A stretch of DNA of 64,000 nt from Ulva prolifera (GCA_023078555.1 CM041198.1:9719836-9783835), one strand, 5' to 3'. Positions 47,056 through 59,907 are shown, counted from the stretch's first letter. Program-made: numbers and translations. Notes: generated by a model not told the origin, from the sequence alone.

Positions 47056-50000
47056 CTACTCGATCAGGTCACTCGGTAGGCACAGCTCCTTGCTGCTCAT
47101 CCGTGCTGGCCTCCTGACTTGGAACTCTGCTGCATGCACATTGAACTCGGACGTCTTACGCTGCGCTTGCGATCCCTCAGACCACTGTGAACCAGCGGCG
47201 CTGCGGACCGACTCCTGCATGATGATGTCAGCCGCGGCAGGCATGCCTTGCGACCCCACCCCCCCCCCGCCCGGATCCATCGCTCCCAACGCCCCCTGGC
47301 CACCGTATGGCACATCCCGCTGCATGAAATTTGGCATGTCCATCAGCCGATAGCCGGCACCCTCGTCACTGCCCTGGCCCTGCCCGCGGTCCGCGATCGC
47401 TTGTGGCTCAGGCAAAGCACTCCACGACGATCCACCAGCGCCAAACACAGATGCTCCCGGCGCGCCAAACGCAAACAGCCCCTGCCCTCCTGCCCGGTCT
47501 AGCCCTGCCAAGCTCGCTGCCGGCGTGTTTGCAGCCGCGGCTGCATGCATGCGGGCGGCCGCAGCGCCGAGGCCGGACATTGTGTCGTGCTCTCGGCGGT
47601 CTGCGGCAGTGCTCGCGGGCGGCGCAAACACCCACAGCCCCCCTGGGTCCGTACCAATGGCCCTCCGTAGATCTTCAGGCCACCGTCCTGCGAGCTCCCC
47701 CACCTGCAGCATCCCGGCCTCCTCTGCTGGGCCCTCTTGCTGCGGCCGCCCCCAGACCGCCGCCTCATCCCCGGGTAGGAGGCCAACACCCCGGTCGCTC
47801 CCATACATGGCCTCATCCCCAACGGCGTAGGTGGCCTGGCTTCGCGGCGATGCCGCGTTGCCGAATGCACCTGGCCGCACATCGTGGCTGAGTCGAGAGG
47901 TGCGCCGAGCACCGTTCCCAGGCAGGCAGGCCCCCCAGTCGAGGCCCGCCCCCACACCCGCAGCCGCGGCGGGCTGCTGTCGAGGCCACAGGTCATCAGC
48001 GAGGGAGTGCCCGGGGCCACCAAGGCTGCGCCCACGCTGCGCGATGGACTCCGTTGCGCAACCGGTGACGGTGGCAGATGGACCATAGCTTGCCGAGCCA
48101 ATCGGAAGGTACTGTCGTGAATCTGGCTGCGCTGACGCGGTTCGCGGAGAGTCGCTATGCCTGGGCAGAAGCATCCCGGAACCCAGCGGAGAGGACGGGG
48201 TGAGCGGCCTTGCGAAGCTCCCTGCCACGGCGGAGGCCGATGGAGTGTGGAGGGAGGACAGCAGCGGGGGTTGCGGGTCGTACGTGGCTGCCTGGGCCGA
48301 ACACACTGGCGCATACGGGGCAGCGCTGGTGGTGAGTGCGTCAGCTGGCGCACCCAGACTAGAAGAGAACGGAAATCGCGCTTGCGAGGTTGCGAACAGG
48401 CTGGCAAGCGAGTCTGCAGCAGCCTGAGCGCCGGACTGGGCGCGGAGGAGCGGGTCGCTCGGACCCTCTGCCAGAGGGCCGGACAATAGGTCGTTTGGGA
48501 TAGCATGGAAGGGCTCTATGATGTCTCGATGACCACTAGCAGCCATCGCTGCGGGCTCGTTGCGCGTGCTAGGTGATAAAGGCTGCAAGGGGGCCAGCGA
48601 GTAGCGTCGGCTGCCGCCGAGCGGGCTGGTCGTGAAAGGGGAAGCGGACGAGGGCGCGGCAGTGGTTGAGGAGCCCCGCTCGGCAGAGGCTGCGGGATCG
48701 GTAGGGCTGGGGGGCGGCTGGCTGCGTGACCGTTCGGTTGCCGCGATCGCGGCAGCTGCGGCGGCGGCCGCCGATGCGGCGGCCTTGCGCGCACGCGCCG
48801 CGTCACGCTCAGCCTTGCGCTCCGCCTCCTGGCGTTCGCGCTCTGCCCGTTCTGCCTGCTCACGCTCCCGTCGCGCTGCCGCTTCCCGTTGCTGCGCCTC
48901 CCGCTTCTGCCTCACCTGCATAAGTCCAGATCGCAGTTCACGCCCAGTCAACCACAGGCCGGCCTGGCATGTTGACAAGGACTGGATTGTCCGAAACACA
49001 CTCAGCTGACTGGTCAAACGGCAGACACTGGTTCTTTGCCTCCATCATGCACACATGTTCAAATGGATATGGCTGTAATCATGCATACATACATACAGTT
49101 TTGTGCCGTTATCGCATGAGACGCATGGTCGCTTGGGACAGCCTGCCATGAATCACTTGAACCGGCTGGCGGAGGTTGCGTCTCGGTGTGGTAAGGTGAA
49201 CCGTGCTTTGTTTGTGACGAATGTTCTGCGCCGGTTGAGTGTGGCGTTGTGCAAGGGGAACGCTCTTGTGCTCCGTGCGGGGCTTCAATCTTTGGCTGGC
49301 ATCACCGGCCGAGCTGTGGTACGTGCTCGTACCCGGCCTAGTGCCATGACTGCGTGAGTGGATTTGCGTGTGTATTCCTGACAACGGCTCGCTGCCCGGC
49401 CTCTGTCCTTTATAACTACATACAGCACCTCTGTCCTTTGTAACTACATAGAGCCCCTCCCAATGCAGTCGGCTCGCGCTGCGGATGTGGCACATTCATA
49501 CAGCCGCATGACCTCGACCACACGATGAATTGCACACACAATGCGGGGACCTGGACTTCGCGCCACAATATCGTTGAAAAACTATGGCGCGAGATCGGGT
49601 CCCACGCATGTGTGGCATCCACGCGCATCCCGCGCACAGCGCCTTTCGTCCGCGCGCGGCTCGCAGCCGCTCCGAGGCAGATCCATGCTGGCCCGCCGTG
49701 TCCGCCCCCTGCTCCGCCCCAGCCCGCCTCCCAGATCGCCCGCCTCCCAGATCGCGGGCCATTTGTGCGGGGCGACCTTGCCCGCGGAGCCGATGCCTGC
49801 AGCCCCGCCGCCGCTGCCGGTCGCGCGTGCGGACGCGGCGCCGGGACCTGCGACTGCTCCGGCTGCCGACGCCGATGCTGGACGCCCAGATGGGGCGCCA
49901 CGCGCCAGACGCAGCGCAGGCTGCGGCCCTGGCGGCGGCAGCGGCGCCGGGTGGCTAGGATCCGGCAGGGCCTGGGGAGCAGGCCGCTGCCGCACAGGCG

Positions 50001-53000
50001 ACGGCGCTGGAGCGGGTGTTCAGGGCGGTGGCCCAGGAGAAACTGGGGGACATCATGTTTATGCCGCCGGATGACGCTTTGTGCATAGGAGATGTGTTGG
50101 ATGTGAACCCCTGTGCTGATTCCTATTGCGGCCGTGCGGCCCGAGAGGACGGGGGTGCTGCGGAGACGCAGGGACGTGCAGAAACTCACTGCTTATCGTT
50201 TGTACGACCCTGATGCGTATAGTTTTGTGCCGTTATCGCATGAGATGCATGGTCGCTTGGGACGGCCTGCCATGAATCACTTGAATCGGCTGGCGGAGGT
50301 TGCGTCTCGGTGTGGTAAGGTGAACCGTGCTTTGTTTGTGACGAATGATCTGCGCCGGTTGAGTGTGGCTTTGTGCAAAGGGAATGCTTTTGTGCTCCGT
50401 GCGGGGCTTCAATCCTTTGTTGGTATTACCGGCAGGGCGATGGTGCGCGCTCGTGCGCGGCCTAGTGCCATGACTGAGTGAGTGGATTTGCGAGTGGGTT
50501 CCGAGCAACGGCTCGATGCCCGGCCTCTGTCCTTTGTAACTACATACATACATGCGGGACATGCAGAAACGCAATGCATATCGTGCGTATGACCCTGATG
50601 CATATGACTTGGTGCCGTTGTCGCATGAGACGCATGGTCGCTTGGGACAGCCTGCCATGGATCATTTGAATCGGCTGGCGGAGGTTGCGTCTCGGTGTGG
50701 TGTGTTGGACCATGGTGTGTTTGTGACGAATGCTTTGCGCCGGTTGAGTGTGGCGTTGTGCATAGGGAATGCTTATGGGCTCCGTGCGGGGCTTCAATCT
50801 TTGACTGGAATGACCGGAAGGGATGTGGTAAGCGCTCGGGCCCGGCCTAGTGCCACGAATGAGTGAGTAGCTTTGCGAGTGGACTCCGAGAACCGGCTTC
50901 ATGCCCGGCCTCTGTCCTTTGTAACCAAATACATATGGTATGGCATGGCCGGTAGGGCTGTGGTGCGAGCTCGTGCCCGGCCTAGTGCCATGAATGTGCT
51001 TTGTAGATACATACATATGGCCTAGTGCCATGAATGAATAAGTAGGTTTGCGAATGGATTCCGAGGACCGGCAGCATGCCCGGCTTCTGTCCTTTGTCAG
51101 TACATATATACACAGCAAGGTCTGTGCGTGCCATTCGTATAGCCTGCAGCCGCCGCCCACGGCTGCGCTGCAGCCATAAATCTAACAGAGATTGCCTCCA
51201 TTAGGCACATTGCACGCGCTGTCCCTTGGAAGCTGCACACAGGGGTGCGCACCGCTTCCGCCTTCTCTGCCTCAATCCGCTTCACCTCCGCCTCCAACTT
51301 GGCCATGTCCGTCAGCGCACGTCCAACGAGCACCAGCAGCGCGTCACTGCGCTCCGCGAGGCTTGTCAGCTCCGCCATGTCCACTCCTGCCACCAGCGCC
51401 GATGCCTCCTCCTCAGCCATAGGCTGCCTGAACACCACTCCCGCCGCAATGGCGCGCCGCCGCAGCTCCCCATCCCCCGGCGCCGCCCCGCTCTCTGACA
51501 ACGCCCGCCCAGATGAGGACCCCTTGAGGCCGCCCTTGCTGCCTTTTCGCGCCTTCCCTGGAGCCCCCGCAGCCTCGTCCGTGCCCGAATCTCCCGCCGT
51601 CGAAGGCCTGCTGACCTCCTGCCCCCTTCCGACGTCTACCGCAGGCCCACTGCCGGCTGCTGCGCAGCTATTGCCCTGTGTCGGTGCCTCTGCCGCCGCA
51701 GCGGCGTCTTCGATGGCTTGAAACATCGGCAGCCCCGGAGGCGGCTGCTGCATGTGGCACGCGGTGACATACTGCACAAGCTCCCGACTCGCGAGCAGCT
51801 CCTGGGCACGTTCCAAGGACGATCGCAGCATCGACAGCTGCATTGCCACGGCCACAGATGTGTTCTGGTGATTGAGTGCGCTCTCCAGGCTCGCATGAGC
51901 GTCGGTCGCCTGCAGCATGCGCAGCCGCACTGCTGCCGCCCGCACGAGCGGGTAGCAGATGCCGGCGGCCTCCGCCGCGTTGATGCGCGCCTGCAGCGTT
52001 GACACCAGCGACGCCTGCTCCACGGAGCTGCTCTGGGGTGACAGTGCGGCCTCAAGGTTCTGCAGCACCTGCACAGCAAGCCCGCGGCGTGTGTGCTCTG
52101 CATCTTTGCAAGAACTTAGGCAATGCTGTGTGCACATGAAGCGGACGCGGGCGCTTTGCCTCCTGGATGCGTGTGCAGGTACCAGCTGACCACACTCCCG
52201 AAATGTGAGCTCGGCGAGAACGGCGTATGCTGTATGAGTTGGACGCACGCCGTAACTATTGCAAAGCAGGCTGAAAGAGTAGCAGCAGCATTGCCAGAAA
52301 AGCCACGACAGGCCTGTTCACGCCACACCTTGAGGGTCCGCTTGGCTGTGGCGACTTTCACGCCGGCTGTGGATGCCTCCTGGATGGCACGTGCGAGCTG
52401 TGCTGTGGACGCGCCGTCGCGCAGCACGCGCTGCAGCTTTGCATCGCTCGCTGTGAGCGCCTGCCACTGCTCCACGCGCTTGCGCGCTGCCTTCACTGCG
52501 TCTGCGAGTAGTTCCGTGGCGCCCTTGGAGGCCTCGACGGCGGCCAGCGCAGACTCCACCGCGTCCACGTCTTCCCGCCGCTGCCCGCGCTCCAGTGTGC
52601 GCATCGCCAGCTCCAACTGCGAGCGCAACTGCATGCAGCAGTGCGTCAGAGACAGCGTGCGCCACATAGGTTGCCGACGCACAGCCTCCACACAGCATGT
52701 GGTTCAATGAGGCCCACTTGGCCAGCCTCAAGTCATAGCAGGCGCAACGCATCGACAACTACAGTGACACGTTGCGGTATGCTCGACTGAGTGCAAACCA
52801 TGCATGGTAGCAGCTCTGACAAATATGCGACATAAGAGGACGCAAGAAGATATTGCGGGTTGTTGAAGGGGGTTCGCAGCACACATGACATATTGCGGAG
52901 CAGATTGCATACCCGAAATGCATGTGCGAGGCGCTCGCGCAACTCCGCCGCCGCTGCATAGCTTGCCGGGTCCAAGCTTTCGGCACCGACCTTCTTCGCT

Positions 53001-56000
53001 GCGAGGATAGCCGCCTCCAGCCGCTGCAGCTGGTCCACCCCCTTCACAGCCTTCACCTCCTTCGCCAGCGCCTCTGACGCCCTCTCAACATCCAGCCGCG
53101 ACCGCGCCGCCGACAACCGCTCTGCAAAAAGGCTCGGCCCGAACGGCAGGACGGGGTTTGTGGGGTGGCTGAGTGTGCTGGAGGCCTCCTCCAGGCGCGC
53201 AACGGCGGTGCGCAGCGGCGCGGCACCGCAGGGGGCCTTGGCGGTGACGTCATCGAGGTGGCGGATCGCGGCAGCGGCGGCGATGTAGGCCTGGAGCTCG
53301 CGCAGCAGCCGCTTGGCGCGGTTGGTGTTGACGCGGCGAGCGTCGGCGGCACGGATGGACGCCTGCAGCGCGGAGCGGTGCGCCTCCCAGTCGATCTCAA
53401 ACAGCGCCGACGGCGCTTGCACTGCACAACTGCGAGCCTCAGGGTGCAGCCTTCATGCTTGAAGGGGGCATGCCGACGACGGTGTGACCCTGGTCTGGGC
53501 AGCTGCAGTGGCTTTTGGGCATAGGGCAGAAGAGCACCAGCATTCAATTTGCACGATCGTCATCATAGCGCGCTACTGCATATTGGCTGTGCAGACGCAT
53601 GTGACTGCTGGCATATGCTGTGAACAACGTAGCATGTGCTTCATATTGTTGCATTGCTTTGCACCCACGCACCCCTTCGGAACATGTGACTTCGCTCCAT
53701 GTGGTGAGAGTCTGTGAGTGGCAGTCGGCCGGGCCTCAATGCCCAGATCAGCAGCATCGCAGCTGGCCACGAGCAGTCAGGAGCGGATCTAGGAGGAACA
53801 ATAGATATAATCCAGGATGACAGGGGCACACCTTCTGCCTTGGAGATTCCACGAACAGATGCCATCGTGTCCTCGAGCGCCTGTTGTGCCGCAACGCGCT
53901 GCTGCAGCGCCTCCCGTGCCGCAAACGCCGCCGCCCTCTCTGCCTCGACATCCGGCAGCGCGTCGAGGTCGTGCAGCGCCGTGTCCAATGCCACGAGTGA
54001 CGTCTCCAGGTCCGAGTCCTTCACCTCCAGCGTGTTGAGGCCCTGCATGATGGCCGCCAACTGCTCATTTGCCGAAGCTACGACGCACTTCGCATCACAC
54101 CTGTTTCACACGCAACGTCCCGGAACACAGATGGACAACTGGCTGTGTAGAGTGACGCAGGTATGCAGCTTAGTTGGGCACCCAAAGGTGGGCCTAGACA
54201 TGCGAGCATACATCCCCAATCTGCTGTGCGGATCTCAGCAGCCGATTCAAGAGCGTAGCAGGGATCCAAGATTTGTCTCAAGACAGATACAAGAGGGCAA
54301 GGCAAGCAATGGCACAGGCGGCACCTTGATACGGTCCAGAATCTCGACCCGGCGCTGCACCGTGTCAGCGATGCTGGTGCAGAGGGCACGCAGGCGCTGC
54401 GACGCGAGGTCCGTGTCACTGAGCGCTGCACGCATGCGCGTGACAAACTGCGCGCCGCGCGGCTGCTTCAGCTGCGGAGCGCCGGTCTCAGGGTGGAATG
54501 TGACGGTGCCCTCGGTGGCGCCTGCGACATCCTCGCCGTCCTGCAGCGGCCGCCCGGCCAGCACCTCGGCGAGGGTGATGTCGGCATGCGCCGAGCGTAC
54601 CCACTCCCGCAACAAGGTGACCTGCACACATGGACGGTGTGATCACACTTGCGCAGTCCAGTCAGTCAGACAGCGCCAAGGTGCCTGCGGTCTGCAGGTT
54701 GAAACAGAGGCTGCAGCCTCGGCCGCGCAGTACCTTCCCAATCGATTACAGCCAGTTGCATGCGTCTGGACACGCTCGGCATGCGGCTGGACATGCTTGA
54801 GGATCTCGGTGATGCCTGCTGGCACCCTGATGGCCGTGCTTGGAAGCAGCCCTGGCCCAAACCATCAAGAGATTGTGGCCACCGGCCTTGTCACAGCACG
54901 ACGTAGCAGTGCTGCTGCATTGTATCAGGGTCCAGTCCCAGCTGCCACATCAGCACCAGACCGAAACGCAAGCTATGCAGCATCAATGCACCCCCCCTTG
55001 CCAATCGCCGCCTCATGGGTGCGCACCAGGTGGTGGTCGTGCCGTGGGGCCTTCGCACGCAGGCCAGCATGCATGAGAACCTCCCACTGCTCCACGCACC
55101 CCATCGCGACCCGCAGCCGCGTCTTGTTCGGGCTCGCATGTGCGTGCGTGATGAGCAGCAGAGCCACATGCACCTTGAGCGTGCGCAGCAGCGCCAGCCC
55201 GACCGACTCGCGCTCCTCCAGCCACCGCAGCTCTAGCTGCCGGCTATCGACCTGGTTGTACAGCTCCGACACGAGGTCGTGGCAGGTGCGCACGGAGAGC
55301 AGCGCCGCGGCGGCGCAGCCCATGCAGCTGCACAGACGTAGCTTCATGAGTGCGGACTCAGCCCAGCCACGCAGCACTGTGGCCTGGATGCCGAGTTTCA
55401 TAAGCAGCGCGGGCGGCTGCGACAGCGGCGCGGCTGGCCCTGCTGCACCACCTGCCCCTGCATCAGCTCCACTTCCTTCTGCTTGGTCTGTACAGCAAGA
55501 GGCTGTTAAGCGATCAAATGGTGACTCTCACTTCCCTCCAGGAGAGTCATCAGGGGCTCGTCCACTGCACAGCAGCAGTGTGCAGAAGCAGTAGTATACG
55601 GAGGGTGTTGCGAAGCCACAAATGCTGCAGCAACACAGCCGCTTGGCACGCACACCCATCTACGCATTTACGTGCTGCCGTATGACAACCAAGCACCCGA
55701 TAGGAGGAGGAGGAGCGACGCATGCAATACAAACATCTCACAATAAGAGCAGATCAAGGCTCACAGCAGCGCAGCATGAGGCGGCTCACGCTGGCTGTCA
55801 TCAAGTGCTGCGGCCGGACGCGGGGCGGACGGGGGCACCATGCCTGCTCCTGGAGGAGCCCCAGCCCCCCTGCCACCATCAGCCGGCGCCATCGGCACTG
55901 CATGCAAGGCCGCAGCCGCATTCGCGTCATCATAGTCATACTCTGCCTGCTCCAGCTGTGCCGGCCGCATGAGGAATCCGCGCCGCGTGAGCTGCAGAAT

Positions 56001-58212
56001 TGTGTCACAAGCCTGTGCATACAACACTGCAGCCTTGCTCGCGTGCTCAAATGCCTCGAGATACAGAGCTGCAGCCTCGTCCGTCTGACTCAGGGTGAGC
56101 ATTGGCCGTGAGCCCCCGCTCCGGCACTCCCCGCACCCAAGCAGCCCGCTGCCGTGCTCCTGCCGGTGTGCCTTGAGTAGGATCGAGTCCGGTCCGCCCG
56201 CTGCGCCGTCTGGCGTCGGCTCTGCGGTAGACCGCGGCGGGTGCGTTGTGACCAGCCCCGGAGCGAGCGGCACCTCCACACCATCCGGCAGTAGCATTGC
56301 ACTGCCGTCCAGACTGCCTGTCACTGCTGCGCTGAGCACAACCTCGGTCGGTTCTGAGTCGCGGGCGGTCGGCTGTCCGGAGCCGGTGTACCCACCAAGT
56401 CCGAGCTGCGCTGCAGCGTCCGGCGGGATCGCCGACGACACGACATGGTTGCGCAGCAGCGTCTCGACCAGCTGATAGGCACGCACAAGCGCATTACCAC
56501 CCTGCTCTGCCTGCTGGCACGCTGCGCTGACCCCCGACAGCGCGTCTGAGCGCTCCTGCAGCGAGCTATGGTCGCGGCGGTGCGCCACAAACGACGCCAC
56601 CTGCGGCCGCGCCAGCGTCTTGCTCATGCCCCACAGTCCCAGCCAGCACCGGCACACCTGCACACGGCACGCCCCCGCTTGTTCCTGCCCTGAGCTGTCC
56701 CTGACAATGTTGCATGGCCGCAGAGCCGTAGGAGCAGTGTCTTTGCGTGCTGAAGCGATGTAACGGCCCACGAAAAAGCCGCTGACTGTTGATGCACACA
56801 CTTTATGTCCATCTTTCTATGTTCAGCGGGCAGAGATGCACCTGGACAGATAGCCGCATCCACTGGCGCAGGCCGATGCTGAAGCAAGTGAGCATGCGTT
56901 GCATGAGCATCTCACGAGCGACCCTCGACCGGCACTCCCAAATGTCAGAGTCTGCGGGGTGCATACATCGGCAGATACGACCGCCATCAGCATCGTGGTC
57001 GCCGCACAGCGGCACCAGCTCCAGCGGCAACAGGCCAGCAGCGGTCTTGAACGTCGGGTCTCCATTGCAGTAGATGAGGTGGTCCACCTGGGCGGGGTTG
57101 CCCCGGATCGCTGCAAAGTGTAGCGGCGTCGCACCCTCCACTGTAGCCTCTACAACCTGAGCATGCAGCAATGGCTGTTTGACAAACGGGGCACAGATGG
57201 CCGACTTGCATGCAGTCTGCTGCGTTGATTTCTGGGAATAGCAACAGCATGCACCAATATACTTGAAAAATGCAGCAATCAAGACAGGCCAGTTTCCCTA
57301 GAATATGAAACCACGAAAACTCAACTTTCTAGAGTGCATGAGTTGTCTGAGGACGGCAGTGTGGGCAGACGTGGCTATCAACGTCAGTGATCCGCACCGG
57401 TTTCGCTACTGGCGGCCACGACTGCACAGGAGTCGCCGGAGATTCCCCATTCGCAGGCGCCAACGGCTGCTGAGGCTGCGTTGTATTCCCTTGTTCATCA
57501 TGTGTAATGATCAACATTGGTGGCAGCGAGGCCAAGTGGCGATCCTGATATATGAAGTCCATCAGCACAGAAATCAGGTGTGATGCGAGCGGAGTGTTGA
57601 CGACCTGTGTACGCTGAGCTGTCGTGATGTCTACCACTCCCAGCAAGCTCTCCAGGTCTGATCCAGCTTGGATCAGGTCCATTTGGTGCCATGGTGTGCA
57701 GAGAAGGAACTCAATGAAGCCTGGGGGGGCGTTCAGCAGGCATGAAGCAGCCAGCGTAGCAGATGCAACCTGAACGTATGCATCTGGAGGCATACTACAA
57801 TGTGATCTGCTGTAGTGAGCATCAGCAGCAGTGAGGAGCGACGGGAGCAGGCTGTAAAGAATTCCCTCCGTGACCTGCACAGGACTCATTTTCGCCGTGG
57901 CCATGCGCAATGTATGTAGAGCGACTACATCCTGACCACACGTTGCAGCAGCTGTTAACGTGCGCGGGGGCAGTGATCGCAATCGCCCAATTGCGTGCAC
58001 GTGGAGAGCAGCACTCGTACCGACTTGACTCGGCTGTCTTCCCGATCCATGCACTTGTGTAGCTTGGCTTCCACAGCTTTGATCTTCTGCTTACTAATGC
58101 ACGACGAAGAGCTGACAACAATGGCGGGGTTGTTCGTCGATGTTTGCGTAGTGTGCCCATTGTCGTTGCCGGTGCCAGAATCAGGCTGAACGGTTACTGC
58201 GCCAGCAGACAT
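47056..58212 (-). CDS. Very large ankyrin-repeat / coiled-coil protein, function unknown
   Basis: One minus-strand gene of about 2,000 residues. Phase-consistent exons, 5' to 3': 58212-58021, 57931-57371, 57156-56842, 56600-55790, from 55487 (a middle part is unresolved to 54.6 kb), 54621-54325, 54060-53832, 53421-52913, 52628-52329, 52068-51253 and 48915-47056. The third exon has an ankyrin repeat (GATPLHFAAIRGNPAQVDHLI). Long helical Ala/Leu/Glu/Arg segments follow (54.6-51.2 kb), with repeated L--LEAAI and A--L--RL patterns. The join at the LINE-bearing intron reads through a coiled coil (AEVKRIEAEKAEA then VRQKREAQQREAAARRER), strong support for one gene. The C-terminal 550 residues are Ser/Pro/Gly/Ala low-complexity. 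I do not recognise the family; a scaffold role is only a guess. The start (ATG 58212) is uncertain. Confidence 0.7.
49100..51108 (+). mobile_element. Head-to-tail array of five or six truncated LINE (family 2) copies
   Basis: All copies face plus. Copy a: about 49107-49426. A solo tail (CACCTCTGTCCTTTGTAAC) follows at about 49429-49451. Copy b: about 49530-50545, the longest. Copy c: about 50551-50935. Copy d: about 50946-51010. Copy e: about 51018-51108. Copies a-c encode the same C-terminal peptide (GRLG-PAM-HLNRLAEVASRCG ... LRRLSVALC-GNA ... RPSAM) ending at a stop, then a tail CCCGGCCTCTGTCCTTTGTA plus ACTACATACATACA. Copies a and b are about 95 percent alike by eye. Copy b extends upstream through DVLDVNPCADSYCGRAARED, with frameshifts further up. 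The array fills the intron 48916-51252 of the ankyrin gene, antisense to it. No reverse-transcriptase core survives here. Confidence 0.85.
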
Positions 58213-58320
58213 TGATTCCAGCAAGCCAATCACATGGTATGATGTGACAGTCTCCAAGCGCTACTTGCGGCGCTCCACCGCCCAGATGACGGTGAATTTG
58301 AAGTAGTGCATCCACACCTA

Positions 58321-58572
58321 TTATTTCCGACGTTTGAAATCCAGACACGCACTGCAGACTCTTTCGAGCCGTTCTGGAATGCTTTCAGTGCGAAACATTC
58401 GTTGATCGAGTGACTGGAAACATATGGTAAGCTCGTTGCGAGTTGTCTTCGGGACTGCGGCCCCCTGTAGCCTCTGCGGCTCTTCGACTAGGCTGGAGAC
58501 AGCCAGCTGAAGGCGGGGTACATCCAACTGTGGAATAGACAGTCGTAAACACGGCTGACCCTGCATTGTCAT
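58321..58572 (-). CDS. Hypothetical 83-residue open frame
   Basis: ATG at 58572, stop at 58321-58323. It reads MTMQGQPCLRLSIPQ then LDVPRLQLAVSSLVEEP, ending in a basic FKRRK tail. The position just upstream of the large ankyrin gene, same strand, would suit a small gene or an upstream exon, but no phase-consistent join was found. No family was recognised. Confidence 0.25.
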   Translation of the reverse strand: MTMQGQPCLRLSIPQLDVPRLQLAVSSLVEEPQRLQGAAVPKTTRNELTICFQSLDQRMFRTESIPERLERVCSACLDFKRRK

Positions 58573-59900
58573 CACTTCCGTTTATATTGGGCGGCTTCAG
58601 TGCAGGCCGCTCTACAAAGTCACGGCCTTAAATCTACCACGCAGCGTTCGGCATGTACCGGTATTGAACCCCAGGTGATCAAAGCACGTGCTCAATTTGC
58701 TGACAGAGCCTTGGCACTTTCAAATAACCGATGCAACGCCGGTCAATGGCCTCCTTTGTACGCTTTCTGCTCACCATTTCTCTGTTTCAAATGGCCTCGG
58801 CTGGCCTGGGATACCTACACACCTTGCTGCTTGCACCAGCGAACACCTGGCCAAGGTGACTTCGCTGATTATATTCTAAAACAGGCGCACATGCAAGTCT
58901 GGAGGAAACAAAAAGGAATCACAGATCTTGGCAACTTGGTCAGCAGCTCGACCACCGCAAGAAACATGATGGCCAGTTATTATGGAGCTGTCCAGTGCAC
59001 CCAGTGGCCAAGCATTGTAGTGGATCACGAGGCACACAACTCCAGCCGATGTCCCGATCTGAATCATTGCGGCAACACAGTCAGGCTGACAAGGATCACA
59101 GCATCGTGCAAAGCGAGCATGGTTCGTCCGAAACTATGTGGGACAGGTAATTCTCATCACAGCGCAGTCAATATCATCCCAGCATCGAATCCTCACCACA
59201 GATGTAGTCACATCCTCTTATATAGTACATAGAGAAATCCATGTTTTGACCTGCTCACCATCAGCTGCCACCTTAATCAGAATAAAAACTGACAGTTTCT
59301 GAGCTGGGACGGGCTGGCGAACAAGCAGCTACACAAACTGGCTATTGATATTCCAGGAGCATCCTCGGATTTCAATCGATTGAATCAGAGGTTCCTGCAT
59401 GTACGCCTGGGTGCTGCAGCAATGCTGACACAGATCGCTCCGCCTAAACTTAACACTGTCTCAGCTTCTTGGAATGCGATTTACAAAGCCAGGCTTCCAT
59501 ATATCCGGTTTGAGTTGACTGCAGTGCCGGCATGCTGGCAGACCATGAGTGTGATTGATGCATAACTACCCCGGCCATCTCGCGATCGCCATCGAAGCCA
59601 TGCCAGAAGCGTAGGTGTAATGGTGTACTACCTATAAGAATAATAATTGTTGCATCTGAAAACCCATGCTCCTCGGCCCATGGTCTGTTGGTAGGAGTGC
59701 CATGGCATGTATGGTTGCCGACTATGCATCCTGGCATAGCGCCGGGCATCACACAGCTTCGATCGCTGAAGATAGATCACACACGGCATGACTTGATGTC
59801 CCTGACGGGATTTGGCCCTGCAGTGTCAGGCTTCAGTGTCGGCAGCTGATGTGGTGATGCAGGTGGTGTATGCGTGTCGGCATACAGCACGGTGCGCTGG
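58573..59900. other. Unassigned region
   Basis: A 210-codon plus-strand frame (58600-59232) and a 63-codon minus frame with hydrophobic stretches overlap here; neither has recognisable motifs. A weak tRNA-like pattern on the minus strand near 58655-58715 (GGGGTTCAATACC) does not fold cleanly. Confidence 0.35.
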
Positions 59901-59907
59901 ACCATGA

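Noticed and set aside
47331-48506. Plus- and minus-strand frames of 180-335 codons in the ankyrin gene's last exon
   Set aside because: Other-frame shadows of a GC-rich low-complexity exon.
49100-51108. Tandem gene family of small proteins
   Set aside because: Copies have truncated 5' ends at different points, shared 3' tails and CATA junctions, so they are retroelement ends rather than genes.
58655-58715. Possible tRNA on the minus strand (GGGGTTCAATACC)
   Set aside because: T-stem and acceptor stem do not pair, and no convincing D-arm was found.
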